Shown piece by piece: positions 26,359 to 39,100 of a stretch of DNA of 64,000 bases; the stretch's first letter is position 1, and the number at the start of each line of letters is the position of its first letter. The DNA lies in contig JAVUNC010000004.1 in assembly GCA_032173965.1 (NCBI GenBank), positions 57,163,501 through 57,227,500 on the forward strand. The letters run 5' to 3'. Under the pieces are notes generated by a model. The model saw only the letters and a program-made list of their open reading frames with translations. It made no database searches and was not told the origin of the DNA. The position numbers were made by a program, and so were the translations under genes. The DNA comes from Sitta carolinensis (lineage: Eukaryota; Chordata; Aves; Passeriformes; Sittidae).

Positions 26359-26363
26359 ACTTC
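26359..26363. repeat. Right target-site duplication ACTTC of the LTR
   Basis: Second copy of the 5-bp duplication, directly after ...TAACA. Confidence 0.5.
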
Positions 26364-29300
26364 TCATACCAAATCCTAGCCATGTGAGAACGCCAAGTGC
26401 TATAGCCTGTGTGTATATGGCCAAAGGTAGATGATTAGGAAAAACAAGAAGGCTAAGGACTGCATGAAATGGTCCCTTCTTCCATATGTCTTCCTAAACC
26501 TCACCAACTTCCTAAGTTAGGAGCACATGCCCACCATGAGACAGTCTCATGCCCACGGGTGATTGTTGTGTGGCTGTCCCACCATGGGTCTGTCCACTAC
26601 TGGCATTTGCTCATCACGTGTTTTTACTTTGAGGAAAATATATAAAGGGCTGTATTTGATACTAGAGTACTTTATTTTTTCCCTTCAGAACAGCTATCCA
26701 CAGAATTTAAGGGGAAACAGTAAAGAAAGCATTTTGGGACCAGAAGCTTTTAGCATGATGGTCTGTACCTTTTAGGAATGCTTACATGCTTTTCATGCAG
26801 TAATAGTGGAGTACTTTGATAATCTCAATTTTTGTACTTCTATCAACTTTTTCTAACTCGTTTCCATCCTTGTCAGAAAAGCTCCATTAATTTCTAGGAG
26901 TAGGGTTATTCGTAAAGTTTCTCCTGACATTTTTGAGACTCGACATGCCCGCCCCCCCAAAAAAAATCAGCTGCTAGTCCTTAGTGTTTACCATAGAACA
27001 GAAGAAATAATTGTAATAAATTTTCTTGAATTTTTCATGATAATATTAATCACTTTTATATAAAGCTTGGATTGAAAAAAATCTAACGGAAAAACTGATT
27101 GGAATCTACTGTACAAGTGCTTTCACCCATCCTTTCTTACAGTTCCTCAAGACATCACAATGTTTCTGTTTTAAGTGTCTACAATAGAGAGTTATTTAAG
27201 CTAATTCAGGTTTTAATTTAGCAAGGTAGGCTGGGGTCTCTGTGGGGATGAAGTGCAACCTAACAGTTTTCAATATGTAACACCAAACAGATATTGCTTA
27301 AGTGAATGCCAAAGGGACTTTCATTTAACTTTTTTCCTTGCTTTCTCTGTTCTACAAAAGAAAAATTAATATCACCTCTAAGAAGTCAAAGTCATTCTGG
27401 AACAGTGAGTGACTTCAAAGTTTCCAGCATTGCAAATAGAGGTAGTTTTAGACATCACTTACCCTTCTATATTGCTTCTCTGTTTCAGCACAGATCTGTC
27501 CCTTCATAGGATGCATTCTCAGCTGCAAAGCATCCAGATCCTATTTTATGTGTACGTGAATATTCAAGGTTAATATAATCCCTGTGGGAGAAACAGTCAG
27601 TGCCATTCAGACTACATTCTGTTTTCCTCTCTTGCCACAGAATAGACTGTTGAAAATGTGCCTGATGAAATTGCAGGTTCCTTTTCTAGTCTCATGAATT
27701 AATTTTATGTTTCTAATTGGGATTAGGCAAAGTACCTCTCCCCATGACTGGACAGACAGCAGGTGGGACAAATGAGTTTAAATATCTACTCTAAACCAAG
27801 GAGAGAGAGGACCAGTTTACATATTGTCTCTTTTCCCCACATGATAATTGTTTCTATTCCTATAGAGTGTACTGGTTTTGGGGCTTTTTATATGTGCAGC
27901 CAAAATCGATGACACAAGCACGTGTCCCAGGTCACAAATTGACTGGAGAGTAGGGAAGACAAGAATCATGGCTTGGATTTTCAACCACATTGTCCTCTTA
28001 GCCAGACGTAGATGGAAATTTGTTGCCAACTTTACTGTATTAGATTGGATTAGGAACCTAAGCACAACTTTCACACATCCTCTTTACTACATATCTGATG
28101 GATGTGGGCAGTGTCTTGGCTGGTTCTGGGGCCATCCTTCTTACACAGGTCCCAAATATTGCCAATAAGGACCAGTACCTAGAGGGAGTGGGGACCTGTG
28201 TGTTGGAGCAGGATGCATTACAACAGCAATAAAGTATTTATTTTGTATCTGAGCTGGGCATCTGAGAAAGCCCAGCCTGGGTACAAGCCTTGTGGTTGTT
28301 TCATTTTAACTCTAAGCACGTCTGGACAATATGTGCACAGCTGTGTAATTCGCTTGACCTTGCCCTTTTAACACAAGAAGCTTGTATTAAAAGAGGATGC
28401 ACGTCTGGACTGCCAGCCAGACTATCATTGTGTGTGGCCAACCAGTGTGGTCACACATTGCTCTTCTTGTGCAGCAACCCGGTCATTAATCTGTGCTTCC
28501 CAACACACAGACCAATCCTCAAGGCAGCTGGCAGTATCTGCTGGGGCACTGGAAGGTAGGTAGCCCATGGAGTGACAGTGTCAAAAGGGACCAGTAAGGG
28601 TGTGCCCAGTGCTGCAAAACTGGTGGAATGAGTGGCAGGATATGGACTGAGAACCTGTCAGGATGGATCCTGTGCATCCCCCAAATTCTCTCTCCCCTTT
28701 GTGTCCTTGTTTTCATGTTGAGGAGAAGGGACTGCAATGACCCCCTGCAGGTGCCAGCTGCAGCACTGATGTGTCCTGGGACTCACCATCTCCTGGCATG
28801 GCTACATCACAACTGCTCCCACTTATCTTGGAGGGGGCTATTCAAAATGCAGATTATCTTGCTGTCGATGCTGAGACATCAGAAATGGCCCTGTATGGAA
28901 TGAGATAAGGTTTGGCAAGGATGGTGCTTAGCAGGTGCTAAGAAGAGCTGATGGGCACTGGTGACTGCATGCAGAGAGGACTCCTGCACCCTGCTCTGCA
29001 GCACAGCTCTCAACAACCACTGCCATCTGACATTTCATTATCCAGTATGTCCCAACAGCCCCAGATAAAGATAGCAAATCTGGGTTGCTGTGTTGGCTCA
29101 GTTCCCAAACAGCTGGCTGAGGTAAAAATGGGTTAAGCATTTAGACATTGACCATTATTGCATTATACAAGGATCCTATCAGTTTGATAAGATGCTGAAA
29201 GATGGCTTTAAAACTGCAGCCCTCACATATTTTTTCCTTTGATTCCTTAAATTCTTCTTGTCAGTTCTCCCAGAACAATCAGGATGAATACAGGGCTCTG

Positions 29301-29697
29301 TGAATTGTCTCATTCACTCTTTATACAGAGGCAATGCTGCCCCTTTACTTATCTATTCCATTGACCCGTTGACATAGCTGAGGGTGGTGCTGCAAACTGA
29401 TTTGCTGTTGGTGATAGTCTGAATTCCTGGGATACATGTAAAATGCTAATTTTATGAGCTAAACATTGAAGAGGTATCTTTAGTTTTTAAAAGTCATTCC
29501 CACTTGGCTCTTCTCGCAATCACTGTTACAAGAAAGATTACTGACCATAACAATAAAAATAAAAGGGGAGAAGTCTTTTGCCTTAGACTGGAGTTTGAAA
29601 AGACCTTGGGTTTTTTTAATTTATTTTGCACTGGACAGCATTTATTGTATGGTCAGTGCCTCAGCTTGCTGTTTATATTATGGTTCTTCTCAGAAAG
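26364..29697. other. IYD proximal upstream region
   Basis: Three kilobases between the LTR and the TATA box. It holds no recognised exon, repeat or CpG island. Frames such as 27878-28168 resemble no family. Tissue-specific promoter elements would be expected here, but I cannot assign any. Confidence 0.55.
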
Positions 29698-29705
29698 TAT
29701 ATAAA
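29698..29705 (+). promoter_or_regulatory. IYD: TATATAAA box, likely IYD core promoter
   Basis: A perfect TATATAAA lies 221 bp before the IYD start codon in a region without CpG enrichment. That fits a tissue-restricted TATA promoter better than a CpG-island promoter. Transcription would be expected to start near 29725-29735, giving a leader of about 195 nt. The motif match is certain; its use as the promoter is inferred, and a further upstream non-coding exon cannot be excluded. Confidence 0.5.
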
Positions 29706-29766
29706 CCTGGGTCTGGAGTTTTTCTAACTGTAGGAGCTGTTCATTAACAGCAGAAGCCCATCGCAG

Positions 29767-29829
29767 ATGAGATTGTGGGGGCGGTGTCTGAAAAGTAGAA
29801 ACAAGATAGGGTGGAGGACTGAACTTTGA
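29767..29829 (+). other. Upstream ORF (20 codons) in the inferred IYD leader
   Basis: This is the only other ATG between the TATA box and the IYD start. It opens a 20-codon frame that ends at TGA (29827-29829), about 97 nt before the main ATG. Start context is GCAGATGA (G at -3, A at +4). If the TATA box sets the start site, ribosomes would meet this ATG first. The peptide has no recognisable features, so any effect would be on translation of IYD. Confidence 0.35.
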
Positions 29830-29925
29830 GTCCAACCCTTTTTGATTACTGCTTTGCTGCTCTTCAGCCTCTCCTTTACACAAGAAACTACAGAAGTTGG
29901 AAGAAAGGCTCCACATTTCATAGTC

Positions 29926-30106
29926 ATGGCACTCTTTTCTTCCCTCACACCAGTATTTATAGCCATTATATGTGTTTTGATTGGGGTAATAATGAAGAAG
30001 ATGAATGGAGAGAAGGAAAAACGTGACACTAAAATCAAGCATCCATCGCGCCCATGGGTGGATGAAGATTTGAAAGATGGCACTGACCACCCCTTAGAAG
30101 AGGAAG
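29926..30106 (+). CDS. IYD: IYD coding exon 1: membrane anchor and linker
   Basis: Encodes residues 1-60 plus the first base of codon 61. It carries the signal-anchor helix ([15 protein letters not shown], about 9-23), a lysine-rich stretch after it, and the conserved [11 protein letters not shown] segment (41-51). The anchor in this family holds the catalytic domain at the membrane. The exon ends at GAAG|GTAAGA, a strong donor. In-frame sequence continues upstream of the ATG for 28 codons but contains no other ATG, so 29926 is the only sensible start. The anchor sequence diverges from mammals, as expected for a segment under hydrophobicity constraint only. Confidence 0.95.
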
Positions 30107-33100
30107 GTAAGAAAAATCTTATCCCAAACACTTTTCTTGTTTGAATTTTATCTGCTGATATGAATAAGGGAGATGCAATCTTTTGGAATTCTCCACAGTG
30201 ACAGCAATGCTCAGTGCAAAACTGCTGCTGAGCCCTGAGCTTGTCAGTTCCCAGGAAGGAGGCAGTCCTCATGTCATGTCACTCTTGGTGTAAGTCTCTA
30301 TTCCCTCCAGACCCCACAGATCAGAGTGCAAAAAAACCCAAACATATATATATAAAATACATTCTCAGAGACTCCTGTCTGTTCTGCTGATCTCAGACCT
30401 ATGAGGGACTCTATGGACAGTGCAAGGAAAGAGAGGAGATCCTGCTGAATTCCCCACAGTCTCTTCCCAGGCCTTATTAGTGTGAGTGAAGGGAAGACGT
30501 AAGCAGAGTGTTTCTATCAGCAAGTCATCTCACTTTATGACTCAGTGCTATGTATTTAGTCTCAGCACAGCTAAAAAGTTGGAAATAGGTTTATTGCTGT
30601 TTTTACAGAGGTCCTACATTTGTGGCTTCTGAGAATGTCAATGACAGCTTTGTTGGGAGTTGTGTTGATCAAATATTTAAGAAGAAAATGTGGTGGTACT
30701 GATAATCAGTTCACTCAGCTGCATATTTGAACCCATACAGAATGCCCTTTATTTTCATGAGCTTTTTATGAGTCACAGCTTGGACAAAAGTCAAAGCTCA
30801 AAATGTACCCTTCCTTCTTCTTACTTCCTAACTATCCTCCATAAACTCACTTTATTTCTGTGTGAAATAAAAATCTACAGAGTTCTGTTACTATCATTTT
30901 TTTAAAGTTGTAGTTAATGCAGCTCCTTTTTTTCTTTTTTCTCTCTCAAGTTGGTTTCAAGGGCTTTTTGAAGGATCTGCCTGGGTTGTTTTTTCCTCAT
31001 AATGACATTTTCCCTCAGTCTGTTTCTAGAAATCTTAAAACTTACTTAAAATCTTCTGCACATTGACCTATTTCTAAGAACCATTATAGCTCCTTTCTCA
31101 GTGTTCAGTGTACTTTGAGTTGGTGTTTATCAGTTTATGGAAATAGTTGATACCAGGAAGGGTTTAAATCCTGCTGACTATTTTCCAAATATATAAAATT
31201 TCTTTACAAGTCAGTTCACCTGTTGTATCCTCCTTTGTTCAATGCAAAATAGATTCTGTATAAAATCATCCTATAATTTCTTTGTTGCTAATGTCTTACT
31301 ACTTCTGTTAAATTGCTACAAATTAGAATTCCTATGGGTAGTTCAAATGATAATCTATGAATTATCATCTTGGACTATAGCTGTTTCTATCAGTTAAAAA
31401 AATTTAGATCTTTTGCATAAACAAACCTTTTAGCTCTTATTGAGGAGCCTCATTGACACAGCTCCATATATAAAAGTTTACTCTTTTATGTGTTAGTTAC
31501 TTTCCCTGTTATTCAGGTGATAAATTCAAAACTGTACTAGCTTAAAAGTGCTTGCAAAAATTTTTTGACAGGTAGACATGTTGGTACTGTTGCTAAGTTT
31601 TATTTGCTTTTAAATAAAACTTTTCTCAATATACCATGTCAACCAATATTAAATTTTCTTCCTATTTTGCTTTTAGTAACAAATAATCATCTTTCCCTTA
31701 ATCCTGTGTGATTCAAACCAATTTCTTTGTAAAACTGTCTTGTCTTTTATGTTTAGGAATATTAAAATAATTTCATCATTCATAGGGAATTTTTTCTTCA
31801 GCAGGGGAAAGCCCAGCCTAAGTGAGAAGAGTAGCAAGGAGGAGAAGAGGAGTTAGTAAGGATCTGCTACTTTGCTAAAGCCTTAATTAAGCATCAAAAC
31901 ATGTTAACCTTGTTGTCAGTGTTAAAATTTTCACTGAGTGCACTAGATGCTAAAATGGAAATATGGATGTAAAAAGAGATTTTTAATAGTAACGAATACT
32001 TTACCTGCTGTGTAAATTCTGCTTTGTATCTTTAGCAGAAAAGCTCAGTTTTACTTAAATGTCTCTGGCTGGCTTGTGTATAAAGATTAAGTTCCTCTGA
32101 AGAGAATTTGATTTAGGTAACATGAGGGTTACATTCCTAAGGCCTTGTCTAAAACTACAATCTAGGGCTGCCCCACATGAACAAGCTGAATTTTCAACAG
32201 CCCCCGGAATAAGAAGGGGCACATGAAAACCAAGTCTTTTGATTCATGTCCCTGACCAAGGCAAGGTCTATTTGCTGAGAGAGTGAAGTACTCTGCTAGA
32301 AAAACAGAAAAGCACCAACCTCACTTTGTAGCCCCATGAGCCTTCCATGAAGCAGAACCCTCAGGGATGTTTCCCATGAGAAGGACATACCTTGGAGCAG
32401 CAGAGCATACAGTGTAAGTAGCTGAGCTGCTTGGGCAGACTCAGAAGGGTCACTTACTGGCAGTGAAGGGTAGAATGGTGGAGGCCAAGAGCTCCTGAGC
32501 TTGTCTGTGTTGTGCTTTCCATGGCTGAAGAGATGGATGCCTCTCGGAGCAGCCAGAAACCCTGTTCTTTTGTTAAGTACAAAGCACTCAGTCCATTTGT
32601 TTAATGCTTTAACTGGCAGTACTTCAAATTTGTTTGCATGCCCATCTATCCTGTAACCTTTTTCTTCATTTATAAGATCCAAAATGAGAGATTGTTGTGC
32701 TGTGGATTGGCAAGGACACTGATGATACACTCTACTTAAGGGCTACATAGCAACGCACAAAGCCCCAGATGTTCCATTTCTTCTGAAAATGCATTGCTAG
32801 TTGCTTGTGATACTCTTTACAATGGACCTGTGCCCCGTGAAAGCATTTTTCGTCTCCCCAATTTCAAAGACTTCCCATATCTTAATAATAGTCCTACTGA
32901 CATGGATGAGGCAGTAGCAATTTAAACCTCCTTTTCAATGACAGTTAGTGTGTTGTATCATTTAGGAACACAGCACTTAGATGGACACAATGCATTACCA
33001 TGTGTATCTTCCTGCTGCTGCAGAGACATCCAGCCTTTGTCATCAGATGAATGAACATGAAAACTGGACTTTTGTGACCCTTTTTCTTTAACCTTGTTGA

Positions 33101-36100
33101 AAGGCTGATCCAGAATTTCTTACTGTGGGTTAAAAACCCTCCTCTACCTTCCTCCTTGTCCAAACTTATTTAATACTACTGTATATGTATTTAATCTGTT
33201 CCATCCTCTTGATTTTAAAGGATTCTCTTCCAACCCTGGTATATGCCTTCATGTGGTTTAGGGATAGCAACCAGATTACCTCTCAGCTTTCCATATACTA
33301 GGTTTTCTCTTTATATAACAGACACTCTATTTTTCTTAAGATGATAAGAAATCTTCTGCAACTATATTCCAGTTGAGGTAATTTTCACAATATTTTGATG
33401 CTGGGTTCTTTCTTCCAGGGTCTGTGCCTCTCCAACTTGCTACTTCTTTTGCTTAAGATCCCTGACCCACTCTAGAGGATTCTAGGATCAGCCTTCTAAC
33501 CACTATTTATAACCCACTAGTAGGGTAATCCATCTCTTTTAGTTCCCTATTAGTCACACTCAGTTCAGAGCTGGATTCACTACTGGGATTCCTGTAGTGG
33601 CCCATTTTGCAGCAGTCTGCCATTAATCAGAAAAATGCTGGTCAGTTACCCAGCATTTAAGACCAAAGATGTGAAAATTTCTTTACATACATTGAATTTT
33701 TTTTTTCCTATGCATCATGTCTTTATACTAGAAAAGAGAATTAGAGACAAAATGTATGCTTAGGAAGAAATTTCCTGGAGAAGAAACATGTCTGGAAAGC
33801 AAATGCAGTAGTCTTGACTGCGGTTTCTCAAGGATCAGTCTCAGGACCAATTGTTAATATTATCTAGTGGTCTTTGCAAAAAAACAAGGAGAGTAAAAAT
33901 GAAATATCTTGATGACATACAACTGGAAGCTGGCAACACAGAGAAGTGTCAGTGGTAAAATAAGTGGCCTACAGAAGTGAAACGACAACTTATTGTTCTC
34001 AGTGTGAGTTTTTAATTAAGAACTCATGCTTCAAACTGAGGTAAAATTTATTACATGATTTGCAGGCTGATTAAACCTCTCATATGGACTGCTGGGAAGA
34101 ACATAGTCAAAATGTACCTAAAGAGGAATTTCTGATAGAGATAGAAAAACAGTACTTTTAAAATGAGATTCCATATGGAATGTCTGAGCCAAAACCTTTC
34201 CAGATTTACTTGAAAAGCAGGAAGCTTGATGAGTACTGTAAACGGGCAACAGAATTGATGGCAATCTTGAGAATGTGGCTAACAAGGTAATAGACATGCT
34301 AGCAGGATGTCTGTTGTCCATCAAGTGGTGGAATACAAAGAGATGTAAACAAGACACTTGTGGTATTGTATAACGTGACCATACGAACAGGAATATGTCT
34401 AAACACAGCAAATAGAGATACAGAGAGCATGCACTAAACAGATGGTGCTGATAATGATTTAAAGCTAGCATATGGATAATGTTAACTGCTAAGAAAGAAT
34501 GGTAGACACATGGTGGAAGAGAATATATAATAGATTAATTTATTTAAAAAAAGAAAAATTTCCCCAGGAGAGTTTTGAGTTTGTGTGTCAGTATCTGCAC
34601 TTGTAGGTTTTTTTGCTTCAGCCAGTATTACCACACTAAGTGTATTGAGGCTTTCCATACTCATAAGCCATCTCACCTTTGTCCCATGTACAAAATCTTT
34701 TTCTTTTTTCTTTTTTCACTCATTGTTCAGTTGAACTATCTTGACTAAACAGCAGCTTCACTTCTCTTCTACTTACGTGTGGAAAATGCCCCACAACACA
34801 AAACAAGCAAGCATTCATCACTATTTTACTGAGCATAAACCAAAAAGGGAACATTATTAAGAAGCACCCTTTTTACTTTTTGAGCATGCAAGATGATTAA
34901 AAAAAAATAATTTTTACAAGGGCTCACTGCTTCCCATTAACCTGGAGCCAGGTCATTGCAGACTATGACCAGGAGTGCTTAACACAGGCATAAAATGCTA
35001 AACAAAACAAATTCTCAGGGTGAATTTTTCGTCTGCAGAATGAAATGTGTGTTGTTTGGGGACCAGAACCATTTCATTTAGATTGAATTTATGAAACTGG
35101 ATTTATTTTACCCCTTTGCACAGGCTGAGCCAGAGTTGTGAATATTTTGCTGCTTTTAAAATGAGCAAAAAACCCAGCCTGGTCTCTAAGGCAACTGCAT
35201 ACTACTAAAACACAGAAGTAATTGCTGTGTGAATTTGTGCTGGAGATTGCTATGATTCAGGAATAATAGCCTAATAGTGACAGAAAAAGAACTGGAATAT
35301 TTTTTCCTGAGTCAGCTCTCTGTAACAGATTGCTCAATACTATTGACTAGTGAAAATGTAACATTTAAATGGCTTTAACTTCCATATCATAGCTACAAAA
35401 AAATGCTGTCCATGCTGATTCTAAGAATATGGGAGAGAAAGAGGCCTCAGAGACAACAGAGGATTCATTTTGTGATATAAACAGACAGATTTCAGTGAAA
35501 TGGAGAATCATTTTGAGTTCTTAAATTAAAGCCAAGAAACAGAATATCCTACATTTGATAAGTTGTTATCCTAAGTATAGATGCCTGACATCCATTTCCT
35601 CTTATGCTGAAAGTATCAGGAAACCAAAGAGCTTAACCACAAAGTCACATTTCTGCAGAGCCAAAGCTTGTAATGCTTCTGCTATGAAACATGAATATGG
35701 AAGAAGTTGACATTCAGCTCTTCAGAGGAGATTTTACACATATTGGTAGTTAAGCTCTCTCCTTAACTTCAGTAATTTAATTGATTTTTTTCCTTATTAA
35801 ACAGCTCAGGAAGGAACACACATATTCACATTTACTTGCTGAGAAATGTGGGCTGGAAGCCTATCCAACTTTTCAATGCTGTTTCACCCTGTAACCCATT
35901 TTTACAGGCAGGCCTGCAGGCTGAAGTGGAGAAGGCAATGACTTCTTTGTGGATCACGCTTGCTAGAGCCAGCCAGGAGCCTCCTGCCTTGGTATTTAAA
36001 CAAGATGTTTTATTCAGTGGCTGGAGCTGGGGATCAATGAGTTGTGTCAACTGGAACCTCACACTTTGCCTTACCAGTGGTGTAGAAGTGCAGTGTATGC

Positions 36101-39100
36101 CAGTGCAGGACAAGGTGCATTAGGGTGTGAATGCCAAGGATATCAACAGCTTTCTCCAGAAAAAAATTCCTAACCACTTTTATTTTCTTGCAGAGGGTGA
36201 GGAAGAGTGGCAAGGGCTTGAAGACAATGTTGCCCATGTCCCCTTCACCGGCGAGCGCTACTCTGAGGCTGAAATGATTAAAAGGTCTCAGACATTCTAT
36301 GAGCTTCTAAATAAGAGGAGGTCTGTCAGGTTTCTCAGTGATGAGCCAGTCCCCAGGGAGGTTATTGATAATGTCATCAGAACAGCAGGTAGGTACTGAG
36401 TGGTTCAAGGTCTGGGGAAAAAAAAAAACAAAAAAAGGGATCAGCACTGCTGTTCAGCTGTGTAATTGTGAAAAGGTGGTGTGGAAAAGCCAAGGGAACT
36501 GGAATTTTGCTTATGGTTTTCCTAGATTCACCTGTAGCTGGAATGAATTAACACCCATTGATTGACTGGAAATTACTCTGTTTGAACAATTGTATGTGAG
36601 AGACTGGTTTGGAGTACTCCCAATTCCTTTGTATTTGCAGTTCAGCCATAAGGGAAGAAAAGCATTTCAACAGCTTGAAACAAATAACTTCATTTTCAAC
36701 ATTTAAAAGATGTGATTTAAAATTAAACTTATGTGCAGTTTATCAAGACATCTTTCAAATAGAAATATTGAAGAGTTTTCTCAAAAACATCAGGCCATAT
36801 GCTTTAAAATTTAATGCATTATGATGATATTTATCATACGTGCATTTTGTTTTTTGGAATCCCCCCACTAATGAATGGATTAAATTGCCTCAGCCATGCA
36901 AAATATTTCATTAACTTAAATGGGTGGTGCTTAATAAAGGGAAAGAATTTCAGTCTAGAACAAAATCCTTAACCAGTCCTTCCAACAGTAGTGCCAGACT
37001 CCTGTTGCATACGATTGGAGTGTTATGCTGAGGACCCTAATAGAGGTTATTTGACTGAATGTCAGAAATGGATTATCTTTTTTGTTGCTGTTGTTGAGAA
37101 TTTGTGTTTCAAATCATTACTGTCATGTCCTGGCCTAATCTCATCTCTGCTTTAGTAACATTGACTTCAGCCAGGAGTGGTTTTGACCCTCATTATTTCT
37201 CCTATTCTATGAGCCAGCTGCTGCCACTGCAGAAAATATTCCCAAACTGCCTTAGAGAAAAGTTCAGTAGCCTTTTAGCAGGGTTAATAATCTAAAGAAT
37301 TTCCACATTTCAGATGCATTATTTTCCCTTTAAAAACTGTAAGCAGCTTTGTTACTGCACTGTAACAAGTCTCCATCTCCCTCTAATTAACTAGGAGTCA
37401 TTAAAACACTGAGCATGTTTTGGCAAATGCAGCAAAGCAAACAAGCCTGGCGTGCAGATGAAGTACTTAGTAACCACCCTGAAAGATTTGGGCTGTGTAG
37501 AGAAAAAGAAAACAAAACCAAGCATGAATGCCATCAGTTTTTACGCAAACCTGAGGAGAGGCAAGGTTCACAATATAAAAACATTTTCATGTAGCAAGAG
37601 AGTTCAAGTTGCTTTTTCAGTGTTGAACTAAAATCAGTCCTTAGTATTGTATACATTCAAGATCTTCAAATATTTTTAAATGTGTATGAGGGCCCAGAGA
37701 AATCTAAGCAGTCTTCTTAATCTATGTATCTGGGAACCTGTGCAGATATATATTCTTCAGCTTCTGGCTTTTAACCTCTAGGAAGTTAAAGTGCTGGTAG
37801 GTGAGCAAATACATATTTAATATGTGCACACCTATAAACACCAGCTGTCTTTGGGACAACAAACTCAAACCTGTATGTTCTATGCCAGATGTCTGTGTTT
37901 TAGAGCTCCTTATCTTTGTCAGTCAGTGACAGGTTCCTGTAGGAGGTCACTTAGCCTGGTTTTGCTGAAAGCCATTATTTTCACACTTTACCTAAAACCA
38001 CGTGTCAGAGTTGGCTGTGTATCCCAACAGAGCTCTGCTTTGGTATGACAATTTGCAATAACATTGCTGTGTTCATATATATTGCACCCTATTACTGCCT
38101 CATCATAAGAACCACCAAAAATTATTTTTTCTAGAAATCCTTAACACCGGCTTCCTGTAAGATGGCAGTGTGAAAGGACTAACCTCTGTTCTTCAGTGGG
38201 ATTTCACATTCTTTGAGAAAGAAATGACCAGGATTGTCTGCCAGAACTTAGTCCTTTTCTTCCCATGTCATCCACTTGCTTTCTCATTGCTCAGTTGGTC
38301 AGCCTGAAAGCTCACAAGAAAGAGCTGATACTTTTCACTGCCCACCCTCCTTCCTGGATTTTTACTTTTCCCTGTTTTTGTATGAAGGTACTTCACCTAG
38401 TGGAGCACACACTGAGCCCTGGACCTTTGTGGTAGTGCAAGATCCATATTTAAAACATAAGATTCGTGAAATTGTAGAAGAAGAAGAGGAAATCAACTAC
38501 AAAAAAAGGATGGGAGACAGATGGGTTAATGACTTGAAAAGACTGAGGTATGAAAAGTCAATTAACTAAGGGGTGTGAAGACAGATGTTGTTTCAGTGTA
38601 GGAAAGACTTCTGTAATTTCCTATTTCTTCCTCCCTCTCACTTTTAATATTTTTCTAAAATCCATGTTTGGAGACAAAAACTTATAAATATGTGCAGAAT
38701 TGTGACTTGGTGGCTAGTTCATAAAATTTCTTCCAGTAAAAGGGATTACATGCTCTCTGTTTTGAAAGTTTTCCAAGCACTTGGCTTTATCATTACTTTT
38801 TCCTATGTAACCTCTGTGGCTGAAACTCTCGTCCCAGATTTTTTCTGTTGTTTGCCAAACAGTCGAGCTCCCAAAGTCACTGGAAGCTTTGCTACTGACT
38901 GAGGAAGCCCCAAGGCCTGTCCCTATCCAAGTGCTGAATTATGCAGTATTTAATTGTTCCAAAAGCCCTCCAAGGTCTGACTGACTTGCTTAAGTTAACA
39001 CAGTGGGAAGATGTCTACTGAGCCTTGGCTTGTCAAATGAAGCATGTGCACAATGCTTTGTAGGGTTGGCTTGCCCTACTTGTTTGATAATATTACTATT

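Noticed and set aside
1..29697. Search for the conserved C-terminal exons of PPP1R14C
   Set aside because: Looked for the conserved coding segment by eye and found no match; short exons could still be missed.
29842..29925. 28-codon upstream extension of IYD exon 1
   Set aside because: The extension starts at TTG, has no ATG, and the mammalian protein begins at the position of the ATG at 29926.
29653..30272. Minus-strand open frames of 145 and 182 codons across IYD exon 1 and its promoter
   Set aside because: They are antisense to a firmly identified coding exon, overlap each other in different frames and match no family; shadows.
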